In this document: positions 1 to 10,941 of the stretch, in pieces
Position numbering within the stretch: the stretch's first letter is position 1
How the letters are laid out: each line of letters opens with the position of its first letter
NCBI GenBank assembly: GCA_900073065.1
Contig: FJOG01000001.1
Coordinates: 2,856,371 to 2,920,370 of the forward strand
DNA length: 64,000 bases
Direction: 5' to 3'
DNA from: Phialocephala subalpina
Taxonomy: Eukaryota > Ascomycota > Leotiomycetes > Helotiales > Mollisiaceae
Program-made: the position numbers and the translations under genes
Notes under the pieces: model-generated
The model's database searches: none
Seen by the model: the letters and a program-made list of their open reading frames with translations, nothing else
Told to the model about the DNA's origin: nothing

Positions 1-1679
1 AGCCTTGCCAAAGTCCGTCATCTCATTTCCTCCCAGATGCTTGGCAGGAGAATTGCAAATAACCACATCTCCACTGATAGAGTATATCAAAATTAGCAAA
101 CCAATCCCACGCTTCTTCGAAAGTGTCGTAGTCTTACAGTCGAGCAATCAGGGCAAATATCCTGTTGCTGCGTTCCAGCATTGCGGGCTTTGTAGGCAGC
201 ACAAGCTGTGGTTGTTGCATCACTGTTCTCTGTGACTTGCTCTCCGACATTGAAGTTTTGGGCGGGGGTCACACCTACACAGTAGAGGGAGATGTGGAGG
301 TCTCTTTGCATGATGACGCTTATATGGTTGTGTTAGTGAGGATGGGACTAGGTGTCTTGAGATGAGAAGACTTACCCTGGTTGGTAGGTTGTGTTGAGTA
401 ATGAAGAGACGATTAGAGAAGATGTGTGATGATGGATTTTGTCGGATGCTAGGAGGCTTATATACGTTGAAGGGCAAGATGTTGAGAACAAGAAACTTTG
501 AAATGCTCAACCTCCATAGCATGACAACTGGCACTGCAGTTGGCAAGAACTTTCTGTTGTATCAGTACGAAAGCACGTCGATGTTTGTCAACATCGTGAG
601 CTTGGAAGGACCTTTCTTCCGAGTAAGAGGTTTGAAGAAGGTATGCAGGCAGGCTTTGTGCTTGGCTGAAATTCTGCATGACATCAGTGATGCGCAGTGA
701 TGCGCAGTGGGATGCGGAGATACTTCGCTCTGTACCTTCAAGCGAGGGCTGAGAAATGCGAGGCGTTGTTGAAGTGCACACGACTCGTCTGAGTTTCGAA
801 AGAGACGAGAACGAGCGACCACAGTAGCCACCCAAGACTCGCATTTGCTATGGCAGTAATCAGAAGACCGGAGGACTTGATTGTCAAAGCAACGAATCCG
901 ACTGATCATATGACCGAATCAGAGGCTGCCAAGACTTCAAGTATTATGTCCCTCCCCACGATGAGAATTCAGCCTTGCCCCACTCCTCTGAGGATCAGGA
1001 AGCCTGAGCCTTCCTCTTCTCTGATGTTGAAACGTCTGAACATAAAATTCGCACTCGGTTGTTCTCGTACAAGCTGCCTCGCTTAAAAAGGGGTAAGACA
1101 AACTTAGAAATAAGGCTGTGTCAGAAGTGAATAGAGTTCGGAGGAACAAGTCTCGCATTGACAGATGAGGCTCGTGATGTGCGTTGGAGTACTATTTCGC
1201 CTTTTAGGGAAAGAGACCCTCCCGGGCGGAGACAAAACGGCAGGTGCCGACCAGCTGCCATGACGGAGCACCGGCGACAACTCGCACCGGCACTTCACAG
1301 AATTGGCAGACAAAAGTTCTTCATAAAGTGGAAATCTGAAACAAACACTAGCTCAGACCCTTCTAGAGAGAGTATCTCGAGTCGAAGTGTCCTGAATGAG
1401 CAGTCAAGTGCTAGAAATGATCAGGAATAGCAGGCGTCGACAGTCGACATCCTCGAAGGCGGCTTCAAGAGTTGTTCCCTCTTACGGCTTCATACCTATA
1501 GGCTACATAGCAAAGAATGCCTCAATTTACTTCACAACTCTATCCTGAACGTCTTCTCCCATCCCGTGGAAAGGTGGGAGGCGCACCAGTCATTCGCTCT
1601 TCAGCGTCGTGACATCTTGAATCTCCAAAAATGTTTTCCAGGCTCGCAGGATTGAGGAGGGTTGTAATGACAAAAATAA
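1..1679. other. No gene recognised
   Basis: I found no frame on either strand with a recognisable domain or a convincing exon chain. The open frames here are short and have no family resemblance. The region lies downstream of the UXS1-like gene and probably holds its 3' UTR at the right edge. Confidence 0.5.
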
Positions 1680-2863
1680 CTAACTTCTTTTCTTTTCAAA
1701 TGCTACTTTGGAGTGTGCGTTTGGCGTGGCTGTATGAGTGTCGATGCCCTTCCTTGCGGATTCTTGAGTGGAAAGGAACCATTCAATGGTTTTCTGTATA
1801 CCATCCTCAAGACTGACGACGGGTGACCACTTCAATAGCTTCTTCGCCAACGTGATGTCAGGCTGGCTATGGATTGGATCGTCGATGGGCATTGCAGAAT
1901 ATGTGATCGGATCGTTAAGTACTCGGAGTCCATTCTTCTCAACTAAATCTACCACCAGATGTGCAAGGCGGTCAATCTGACATGGTGAGTCATTCCCAAT
2001 GTTGACAGGTTTGCAATAATCACAAGCCATGAGCTTGGTAAGTCCAGCAATGCAATCCGTCACATATTGAAAGCATCTAACTGCGGAACCATCTCCTGTT
2101 ATGTTGATGGGCTGGCAATTGATCGCTGCGGAAATGAAATTGGATACCACACGACCGTCTGAAGCTGCCATTCCAGGACCGTAGGCGTTAAAAATTCGAG
2201 CGATTCGAATATCGATATTGTGGCTCTGCTGATATGCATAGCATAATGCTTCAGCTACCCGTTTGCCTTCATCGTAGCAGGCTCTTGGACCGTATGGATT
2301 GACGTTGCCGAAATACGTTTCCGATTGAGGGCTGATGAGAGAATTTCCGTAGACTTCTGAACTGGTGTCAGCAAATACGCTTGCGATGGCTCAGAAGAGA
2401 ACGGAACGCACCAGAAGTGCTGGAAAACAATAATCGAGCGTTGCATCTCAATGCACATTTGAGCAAGTTTTCTGTGCCAACAAAGCACGTCCTCAGCGTT
2501 TTGATTGGATCGCCCTGATAATGCTTTGGACTTGCTGGGCATGCCAAGTGGTAGATCTGATCAACATAGATATCATCGAGGGATTCTTCTATGTCTCGTC
2601 TTCTCAGCAATCAGCTTCGGGATCTTTCAGATGAGAGGGATGACCTTACCGAAGGATCGTGAGGTTCCGGGAGGTCAGTAAGTGATTCTTACTGCTTTCG
2701 AGGCCATTTACGAATGCATCTAGAAGGACTACAGCGTGTCCTTCTTCGAGAAGATGACCGACAAGGCTCGACCCTAAAACCCCCGCTCCCTGTGTTACAC
2801 CAATCAGTATCTATCAACTCATCTGGGACATTCGATACATACACCAGTAACGAGTATCTTCAT
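1680..2863 (-). CDS. UXS1: UDP-glucuronate decarboxylase (UDP-xylose synthase-like)
   Basis: Four exons: complement 2843-2863, 2650-2789, 2412-2599, 1680-2356, giving 341 residues. The introns (53, 50 and 55 bp) all start GT and end AG. The first exon is only seven codons and ends inside the Rossmann glycine motif, so splicing gives MKILVTG|GAGVLGS. Exon 3 reads the family signature DQIYHLACPASPKHYQGDP, and the exon 3/4 junction restores STSEVYG. The catalytic Tyr/Lys pair is in CYDEGK (Y144, K148), followed by RIFNAYGPGM and the substrate-binding RVVSNFI. The family is an extended SDR that converts UDP-glucuronate to UDP-xylose; 341 residues fits a cytosolic form without a membrane anchor. 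It diverges from the formyltransferase relic at 3127, sharing a 263-bp gap. The unspliced DNA looks frameshifted, but the introns explain every break. A different 4,6- or 4-ketosugar product cannot be excluded. Confidence 0.88.
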
Positions 2864-3126
2864 GTTCTTAATTGGATTTTGATACCTCCAGAAAGCTGTG
2901 AATTTTGGGGGCCAATGAAGCATATCACTGCCCAAGAAATGATTCCAGAAAGAAATTTGAGCACGAGATCATCAGGGAAAGTTGTACAGGGCGTACCAAG
3001 ATTGCTTTCGGCAAAGTTGTGGTACACTCATATGCCTAAGTCAACCTACCAAGAAGTCATGACACCTTTGATTAGGAGAAATTTACCATCGCTTTCACAC
3101 GCCACACGTATGCTTCAACATCGATA
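2864..3126. promoter_or_regulatory. Divergent intergenic region
   Basis: A 263-bp spacer between the start codon of the UXS1-like gene (minus) and that of the formyltransferase relic (plus). Head-to-head starts this close suggest a shared promoter. I see no motif I can name with confidence. Confidence 0.35.
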
Positions 3127-3768
3127 ATGTCTGCTGTCGTCTTCGGATATCACAATGTTGGTGTAAATTTCCTGTCAGTTCTCCTGGGCATCAACATCAG
3201 ACTGGTCGTCCCGCATGCCGACTCCCCATCCGAGAACATCTGGTTAAACAGCGTCGCTGGACTCGCAGCAGAACATGATATCCCCGTTGTTGCACCAAAA
3301 AACCTCCCACAACGAAGAAACCATGAAGCTCCTTCAGGACCCCACGCCAGACTTCCTCTTCTCGTTCTATGATCGTCTCCGGCTCAAGTCAACCATCCTC
3401 GACATTTCTAAGAGGCCTGCTATAACATGAACGGCTCACTTCTACCTCGTTATCGTGGTCGAGTACCTGTGAGCTGGGCCGTGCTACACGGGGAGACACA
3501 GATCGACTGGAGCATCCCTACATGTCGTGATACCGATATGGATCTCAGTCCAGGATCATGTTTCAGTGGCCGCAGTGCTGAGGACGGCCGTATAGATTGG
3601 AGCGATTCGGCTGCAAAAGCTCACAATCTCGTCCGCAATGTGATGCATCCTTACCCGGGACCTTTTGCAGACACGGCAAAAGGCAGATTGGTACTTTGGC
3701 GGACGATGATTTGTGATGAAATTGACGGAGCCTTGGTCAAGGCTATCGATGAGACCGTAATTCTGTGA
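3127..3768 (+). pseudogene. ArnA-type formyltransferase relic
   Basis: The frame from 3127 begins SAVVFGYHNVG and continues with HADSPSENIW and SVAGLAAEHDIPV. This closely follows the N-terminal formyltransferase domain of bacterial ArnA (UDP-L-Ara4N formyltransferase). After an A6 run near 3297 the frame shifts and reads TPDFLFSFYDR. Near 3420 it shifts again to read YNMNGSLLPRYRGRVPVSW, which contains the family's N-G-S-L-L-P folate/catalytic segment. The next recognisable block, CFSGRSAEDGRIDW, follows only about 25 residues later. In ArnA some 65-70 residues separate these blocks, so roughly 50 residues are missing, including the segment with the catalytic Asp. The C-terminal part NLVRNVMHPYPGPFAD is intact. 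Two frameshifts plus an internal deletion argue for a dead gene. A homopolymer sequencing error could explain the first shift but not the deletion. Confidence 0.8.
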
Positions 3769-3836
3769 CAAGATGTGGATGATAACTTAATGTATCATCT
3801 CTGAATCTTCCTCATAGCATTCATACCGCCTCTTGC

Positions 3837-6306
3837 TCAATGCATTCTGAGCCCCAAGACCCAGACGTCCAACCTCTCATGCTCATCCGCCGCATCACTG
3901 ACAGAGCCAGGTAGCTCATCCAACATTTTCATCTTATCTTCTGCAGCCCAACCATCAATGGAAGTTTATTCGCCATGGAAGCACCAAGCCTTATCATTGC
4001 GAAAGAATCAAGCTGGTTGGTCCACCGTATCGAGAAAGAAGCATAAATCCCAATAGCGAATAGAGAAATGAGATCAATTCCCAAAAGCACGGAAATGATG
4101 ATCATTCCAGCGGTTGAGATGGTCGGAACCTGAATGTCAGCGTCGTAATAAAAGTGAAGTGATAGCGTGTGAAAATCCGAATTAACGTTGTTCATCATCC
4201 AGGCCTGATTGGCGAGGAAAGAAGTAGCTGTGAAGGCGGTGGGGTAGTCAGGCCATCGTCATCATTTAAGGCGGTGAAATTCCGGACCCAGTCCATCATA
4301 TAGTTGCCCAATCCTCGCCCACCACCACCACCGCCAGCGATGTTGGTGATGCAATTGTCCGTGTCTGCACTTGTCGTGGTTCCTCCACTTTCAGATGAAA
4401 AAAGCCGGCCCATTGGGGCGAAGTCAATACATGACACGTCGTTGGGTGGATCAGTATTGTTGGCACCCCAATATGCCTCTGGGTATGCAATTCGATTCGC
4501 TAGGAAGGATCCTGAGCCAAACAGCGCCATAGATATCGTCAAGAGTGGTCCTTTATTGGATACTCTCTCCAGCGAGAGAGAACTGTTCACTACGTTGGCG
4601 TCGAAGTTATTCGAGGCATCATCAGCGCGTCTGGTATGTTTCGCGGTTACATTGTGATTGCTGAAATCGTCAGTGCTCTGGAAAAGAAAACAAAAGTTCG
4701 GATGTTTGTCATACTAGACGAGGTTGCCACCTTCAGCGTAGCAATCATTTCCACAAACACTATTCGGATCCTTTGGCAAAAGTGGGCCTGGCACAGCACC
4801 ATTCATGTAGTTGGGCAACTCAAAGTAACCAGCGGTAGTATCGACAGACACCCGGAACGGCCATCCACTAGCCGAGGTGTTCCACATATCATTACCCAAC
4901 AGAGTGATGTTTAGATAAAGCTCTTCTGAGAAGTCCTGGCGATCTCGAGTATTTTTCCATGGCGACTTTGTCAAGTTTGCTGGCATGCAGGCTTCTATTG
5001 ACCACGATCTGAGACATCTTTGTTGTCCATTATCTTGTCAGAATACTTGGCGTAGAATGACCCGAGCTTCTTGTCGCAACCAACAGGGAAAGCAGAGGTA
5101 CCAGTGATATTTTCATACGTGGCCGTTGAATTGATCCGAGGGATGAACTGACGAATGAGGCCAGTGCTGTAGCCGCTAGAGAGCTCTGCGAGAAATCTGT
5201 CTTTCATTTTGGGAATGTTGCTAAGGGTATTTTCTCGCCCACAAGAATCTGGAAGTGGATCGTGTGGTTAGGTTTTTAGTAGCTTCAAGGTATTACAAGT
5301 AGCATTCGAGGCGCCCTGCCAGAGCTGTGCTTGTGGCTGCACTTGTGAAGCAGTCATGAGAGCGTTTCGAGTGAGAGTTACAATGAGGCTGTCATCATAA
5401 TGACCGGGATCCTGACTGAACTGGTTTGGGATATCTAAAAACGCTTGGACTATTTGCGGAACTGTGGGTGTTTTGATAGTGTTCGAGCCCAGGAAAATCT
5501 CCTGTAGTGGTGATATCATAAAGCCAAGAGTATTAAGTAGGATAGCGAAGACGAGAAGGGAGCTCCCGTAACGCTTCCAACTCATGACGGCCTTTGGATA
5601 CGTAGCCGGATCTGCCCATGTCTTATCCGAAAAAGTCATCAGCTGTCGGAGGCTGAGATTGGATTTTGCATTATGTTGAACGAACACAACAGCGGCGCTC
5701 GAATAGACCGTCGAGGTTAGAGGGATTGTGAGAACACCGACGATGGACTGAATAACCCTGGTCGCCTTGAACTAGTTCTCGCTTTTAGAATAGTATGTCC
5801 GGAGAGGAACGTCGTTAATGTAGCCGTAACCAGATAGATCATCCATAAAGACCCCATAGTGATGCGGCCCTGTAATAGGTCGGACTCTCAAGATGCAGGT
5901 GACGGTCCAAGAGAATAGCGTAAGTGCTGCATAGAAGAAGACCAGAAATAAAACGAATGCTGAACGATGGAGTCTTGTTGACGGTGAACGTGGCCCGGCA
6001 ACCTTGGGTTCTCCTTTGATCGATGGAGGCACGCTCGAGGCTCTTGAAGTATTAGGGGAAGAAAGGAATACATCGCTTTCTCGCGATTGTTCGTTATGGC
6101 GGGAACCCGTGGACGGATTGATCTCTTCCAATATCCCGTGCTTTGTAAGGGGTACGCGTCTGAGTTCTGCCGTTTGAACACAACGACTTCTCAAATTTTT
6201 GGAAGATGGGCAAACCCCATGTGGACTTTACTTTGCTCTTAAATTTTGAGAGGCCACCACGCTTCTTGCCTTCTTGCAGCTGCGCTACCTGGGAACAGGT
6301 AGCCAT
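3837..6306 (-). pseudogene. Large multi-pass membrane protein, disabled
   Basis: Pieces of one long fungal membrane protein lie in order on the minus strand. There are hydrophobic segments in RSAFVLFLVFFYAALTLFSW, YGSSLLVFAILLNTLGFMIS and the C-terminal TAGMIIISVLLGIDLISLFA, with a Cys- and Asn-rich extracytosolic middle. The C-terminal text SFAMIRLGASMA is shared, as I recall it, by a widespread uncharacterised ascomycete family. Disabling changes: an in-frame TAG at 5772-5774, where a Trp fits the family; an in-frame TAA at 5268-5270; frameshifts near 4990, near 4225 and near 3940. One normal intron seems present (donor near 4715, acceptor TTCCAG near 4672). The start is unclear: no ATG precedes the first block in frame, and 6306 is the outermost candidate. 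TGG-to-TAG and CAA-to-TAA are both changes RIP would make. Function of the intact family is unknown to me. Confidence 0.75.
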
Positions 6307-7773
6307 ACCTCCTGTGGCTGTGCCGCATAGTCTGATTGGCTACCTTTCGCGAGATTTAAGTAGTCGAACTAAACATGCAGCCCTAGGCTATGCAAAGACG
6401 ACTACTTACCATTGGCTTCTAGCCAAGGCTTCTTATCCCCAGAACATAAAAACAAGCTTAAGGGAACTGCCGCGCCTCTTTCGGATTGCAGATCATACGG
6501 AATTAATCAGTAGTAGTCAACTCTGCATCAGACGAAAAAGGTGGCTTGAACTGATGAGGTCCTAGAAGCAAGAAGCTGAACTAGACGGAGCTCTAGGTCT
6601 GGCACTGATAAAATTGCATTTCTCTGATAATTTATGGATGATGTAGCATGTACTCTGCAAGCAAGAAACACTGCTTCTTACATGCGTTCAATTTCTGCTT
6701 CGAACGAGTACGGAAAGGTAAGGGAGCGACGCAAAACAGTAGATGTTTTCGATCTCTCATCAAGTAGATGAAAGTCCAAGTAATCGCGAACTATCACATA
6801 CACCTCGCAAAAAGTATCTCCGAATGGGAGCAACGAGCAGATGTAACATAACAATTCTGGCTCGAAATCCTGGCGTGATAAACGACCGACGGAGAGAAAT
6901 GGCCATCTCTCTTTGCTTCACTAAAAGTGACAGTACTTGACAGATTGCAACCTCTCTTTCTGAGTATGTTGTATATCCACGGGAGTCAGAGGATTGCTGG
7001 TCCGCAAGCAATTGTTTTCCAAGTAGCAGGCATTCTCATCTGCAGACGGTATAACGAATGACGGCATTCCTCTCTTAGTTGAAATTCAACCTAGTTTCAG
7101 TCTGCTATCGATCGATTGTAGGGTTTGTCGCATGGTCGAGTCGTGCTTGCTGTCTTCAACTTGAAGTCCTGCATCACCATAAATTAGCTTGTAGCTCAAC
7201 CCGAATTCGCACAAAGCACTCACCTTCCTATCAATATTCTACCATATATCTGCACGATTGCCCACTCATTTGTGCCGTCCGCAAGAGGTGGTTCGAGTGC
7301 CAGGCCAGGCCAGGAATCGAGAGGATTGGATTGTAGTCGAATCGACGAGATGCGCTGACAAGGCTCGAAGGAGAATGAAACTAGAGATGATAATTAACAA
7401 GACTGTCCATCTGATGTTGAATCAAATGCGCAAATAAGTGGCTCCTTCCTCGCCGCAACACTGTTGTTGGAAGTGGATGGAAGAGAGATGTTGGCTGGTT
7501 CTCAGAAGCTCGAAGGCTTGGCATCGTCAACTGTGGATCACGTGCCTCGAAGCCTTCGACAACTTGAGCTCTTCAAAAGAGTTTCTGACTAGAGTGAATA
7601 ATATCTGGATCGATGATCGCACTTCGGAGACGGGAGAAAGCTGCTCAATATGAACTTGAGTGAGAAAGATGCTCCCGGGTCGAGAAAGCCTCCTCTCCAG
7701 ATTACCAAGCGATGGAAACTCCTCATCTGAGAATTGGGATATCAAAGAGACCCTGAAAACCATCCAAAAAGAG

Positions 7774-8222
7774 GGCGAAAACACACCTCTCGCCCTCTCC
7801 TCGCCCTCTTTCGCCCTCCTGCACTAGACGTGCAACAATTCCCCATCCCTCCAATCTCTGCCCCCTGAATCCTTCCCACTACCACCAAGCACAGCATCCT
7901 GCATCTACATTCTCGCCCTTTTCGCCCTCTTCCTGCACTCGCCCTCTTCCTGCACTCGCCCTCTGCCTTCGACGTGCAACAGAGACACCAAATCCCACCC
8001 TTCTGCCTACCACATCCTCTCAAATCCTTCAGAAACAGCGATCTGCAGAAGAGGGCGAGAACGGGCGGAAAAGGGCGAAATGTGGTGAAATGGGGGCTGA
8101 AAGAGCTGAAATGCAGGTCAAAAGACAGCGAATGAGAGACAAACAACGCATGATTAGAGGGCGAAAGAGGGCGGAAACTAGGCTGAAAGCGGGACTTGGA
8201 AGGAGGGCGAAAAGGGCGACGA
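7774..8222. repeat. CG-rich repeat field, inverted halves
   Basis: The left half (7790-7970) repeats CGCCCTC on the plus strand, including about two and a half copies of a 17-bp unit, CGCCCTCTTCCTGCACT, at 7926-7970. The right half (8048-8220) carries the same heptamer in reverse complement (GAGGGCG), interspersed with AAA. A short GTGCAACA motif also occurs on both sides. The result is a degenerate inverted arrangement of roughly 450 bp. I see no protein-coding sense in it. Confidence 0.6.
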
Positions 8223-8570
8223 TTTTGTAGATGTGCAACAAAATATGCAGGTGCATGGATGAGAGTCACGAGGAGGTGGGGGCTGAAAGGTGAGGCTGAT
8301 GAAGAATTGGGAAGTACCTAAGTATCACGAGATCGGAAGCTGTTCTAGACGGGGATGGATAAATGATACATTATGAGCACAGACATCAGATACTCTATTG
8401 GCGAAGGGGGGGTGGAGGTGGGGGTGGAGCTTGTGAAGTTGCGAGGAAGATTCTCCTTGGAAGGAGAGCACTTACTCAGATCACGATACCACCTCTTCGC
8501 CTGTTAGTGTAAGTATCACGACTCGATTTGGAAGGGGTGAGTTTGATATTGAATGTCTTTTCGTATGTAT

Positions 8571-8666
8571 ATGCGCAGTCCTAAGCTACTTTGTAAGTAA
8601 CAAACTCCTGTCCGGTATGCGCAGTCCCGAAGCTCCTACTTCTGTAGAAGCAAACTGCTGTCCAGT
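8571..8666 (+). repeat. Tandem duplication, ~48-bp unit
   Basis: Two adjacent imperfect copies, 8571-8616 and 8617-8666. Each begins ATGCGCAGTCC and ends AAACT(C/G)CTGTCC(G/A)GT. A third truncated start, ATGCG, follows at 8667. It lies downstream of the chromodomain gene. Confidence 0.65.
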
Positions 8667-8811
8667 ATGCGATGGGTATATCCCTATGCTCCACAGGCTC
8701 TAAATGCTTTCCCTTTCCTGGAAAATGAGCCAAATGAGCCAACCCGCCGCTATCTAATCGTACAGTTGCTTATTGTTACCCTCACTGAAATAAGGCGAAG
8801 TCTCTGAAGTC

Positions 8812-10353
8812 TCACGAATGTTGATCCTCAGTTCCCTTCACCTTGCCGTTCATGAAATCCTTGCCATTCGCAGCCATGTCCTCATATCCTCCATTCTCTG
8901 AGCCCAGATCCTTGATATTCATGGCTCTGCCGTTCTCTCCCATCTCTCTAGCCACAGAAGAGGTAGTGCTCATAGACCTCTTCTGCTCAGCTCGCTTCTC
9001 CTTGTAATCCGCAACGAGCTCTGATCCGACGTTCGTCTCCGGCTCCCAACTATTGGGCCAATCTCCAACCCACTTGATGTAATAGTAGCGAACTTTTTTG
9101 CCTTTCGTATCCTTCTGATACTTATCGTCAACGATGTAGTCAACCTCGTACTCTTCGTCCGAGTCAACAGGAGCCATAGCTTGTTCTGGTTCGGCGGAGG
9201 CTGGCTGAACGGAACCTTGCTTGGATGATGCTGACTTGGTCGAGGTCTTTCGATTCTTGGCCGGGGAGGATAACTCGTAGAAGGCGGAAGGCTGAATCTC
9301 AGATAACTTTGACTGCAAATTCTTCTTGCCATTTTCGAGGTTCTCATACACGCTGGCGAATTCAACACTGGAGCTCATGGCGACAGAGGCTCGGCGGGGT
9401 TGGTTGCGAGTACTCTTTCGATCGTTGGGAACCTGCACAGAAGTAGCCGAAGTACTTCGAGTTTGTCGGGAAGAGCTTCGATTGTCTCTGGCCATGTGCG
9501 TGGGTTTCTTGAAGGTTTGGACAGGTCGCGGAGAAGTAGATCCAGAGGATGCCGGAGCGCCAGAATTAGGGCCTAGAAGTTGCTGTTTGAGTAGTATAGA
9601 GGTATGCTCGTCTTCAAAGTTGCTCTCGGAGTTGTCTGGGTCGAATTGCTGAGTTGGACTGGAAAGAGATGGTTGGGCTGCACGGGTTCCTTCCAGAGCT
9701 TGCTTCTTTCTCGATCCTGCCCTCTTGACATCGAGTCCTTCGCCAGCCGTAGAGATATCTCCTAGATCCTTCTCCTCGTCTCGCTTTCTCTTTGCGGGAC
9801 GTCCCCGACCTCGGGGGGTGTCAGTGGTAACACGTGATTGGTCCACGGCTTGGAGTTCACTCTGCTCAACAGCTGTCTTTGCTTGAGCTTTGACTTGAGC
9901 TTTGACTTGAGCTTTGGCTTGGGCTTTGGCTATTGACTTTGCTTTGCGTTTCTCTTCCATCAGTCGTTCCTGTTCAATTTCCCAATTTTCGAGGGTACGT
10001 GGAGAAACATATTCGAGGATATTCTGAGCTCGAATGCCGTAGCGAAGAGCTTGCTTGTCTGTGAATCCGACTATGTAGATGGGCTTGCCATCTTCATTCT
10101 TGGAGAGGTCGAGGATGATGCCTGTCTTATCATGACGCGGCATGATGGAGATCCGACGGGAAGGCGGTCCAGAGCCTCGAGTGTAAGGCGCAGCTGATCG
10201 AATTTGGACTTCTGCAACAACGTATCCTATGATCTCCCAACTCTTGTCAGTCTGACCTTGGAGAATCTTGTCCAATCGACCTTCCTCCATTTTGTCGTCT
10301 GTGTCTGAAGGGTCTGTACGTTCGGATAGAAAGGGAAGATGGGGAGAGGCCAT
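8812..10353 (-). CDS. Chromodomain protein
   Basis: A single exon of 513 residues. I start at the ATG at 10353 (MASPHLPFLSERTD) because the upstream in-frame extension is basic, unconserved-looking and starts from a non-ATG codon. Residues about 402-455 form a chromodomain: YEVDYIVDDKYQ leads into the aromatic-cage segment RYYYIKWVGDWPNSWEPETN. Such domains typically bind methylated lysine on histones. An N-terminal region (about 30-130) contains GIILDLSKNEDGKPIYIVGF and is followed by a Lys/Ala/Gln-rich coiled stretch with a short imperfect repeat (KAQAKAQVKAQVKAQAKT). Most of the centre is Ser/Pro-rich and probably disordered, with a basic PAKRKRDEE patch that could be a nuclear signal. It is not an HP1, since no chromoshadow domain follows. 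The exact orthologue is unknown to me. Confidence 0.8.
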   Translation of the reverse strand: MASPHLPFLSERTDPSDTDDKMEEGRLDKILQGQTDKSWEIIGYVVAEVQIRSAAPYTRGSGPPSRRISIMPRHDKTGIILDLSKNEDGKPIYIVGFTDKQALRYGIRAQNILEYVSPRTLENWEIEQERLMEEKRKAKSIAKAQAKAQVKAQVKAQAKTAVEQSELQAVDQSRVTTDTPRGRGRPAKRKRDEEKDLGDISTAGEGLDVKRAGSRKKQALEGTRAAQPSLSSPTQQFDPDNSESNFEDEHTSILLKQQLLGPNSGAPASSGSTSPRPVQTFKKPTHMARDNRSSSRQTRSTSATSVQVPNDRKSTRNQPRRASVAMSSSVEFASVYENLENGKKNLQSKLSEIQPSAFYELSSPAKNRKTSTKSASSKQGSVQPASAEPEQAMAPVDSDEEYEVDYIVDDKYQKDTKGKKVRYYYIKWVGDWPNSWEPETNVGSELVADYKEKRAEQKRSMSTTSSVAREMGENGRAMNIKDLGSENGGYEDMAANGKDFMNGKVKGTEDQHS

Positions 10354-10941
10354 CGCAGCGACGCGGCCCCATCTTCGGGGGAAAACTTTAAGATCGAAGA
10401 AGTGAATCTTGAGACTGACCTTCAGATGATACGCGATGCGCGCTGGGATTACGGCGACCGTCGCTCCTGCCAAGAATGCCGTCACGTGTTTAACGTCCGC
10501 TCTTGAATTTTCAAGAGAACGACTTCGCACTTCGTCTCTTTAATTGACATAATCTGTCTGGGGACGGACGATAGAGAAGAGTTTAGAGAACAAGACTTTG
10601 TGTCTTGCAGACGGACTTGACGTTGTGGTAGTTGAAGGAAGATACAAACGTGTAAACGACGAAATTTATCAGGAGAATCTTTTGTGTCGGCGACTAAGGA
10701 AATTCTATCACGCTACGGCTGGGAATAATCATTTTCGTTTATTCGCTTCTGCTTTGATGTACTTCGATGTTGTGTACATTCAGAGGTTCACTTTCAAGGA
10801 GTTGGAAGGCGAACGGCTCCTTTGATTGGCCGAATTGCCGCCTAAGCGACGAGACGCGCCAGAACTCAATATTTGAATTTAGGTTAAGCACAACAGCAAC
10901 ACCCCAGATCTCCACTCCACTCAGCACAACTCCAAGCCAAG
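10354..10941. promoter_or_regulatory. Divergent spacer, chromodomain gene / PAM17
   Basis: 588 bp between two divergent start codons; it should hold both promoters. It is AT-rich near 10660-10740. I recognise no specific element. Confidence 0.35.

Larger units (their letters stand above)
6307..8811. other. Gene-free stretch
   Basis: About 2.5 kb without a frame I can assign. It contains the CG-rich direct and inverted repeats at 7774-8222 and the tandem duplication at 8571-8666. The right edge should hold the 3' UTR of the chromodomain gene. Confidence 0.5.

Noticed and set aside
1680..2863. UXS1-like gene as a pseudogene
   Set aside because: The frame breaks disappear when three short introns are removed; every junction restores a conserved family motif.
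7926..7970. CRISPR-like array
   Set aside because: Direct repeats of 17 bp without unique spacers, in a eukaryotic genome with no cas genes; a simple tandem repeat.
10354..10530. Longer N-terminus for the chromodomain protein
   Set aside because: The extension begins at a non-ATG codon and lacks features; the ATG at 10353 opens the recognisable protein.
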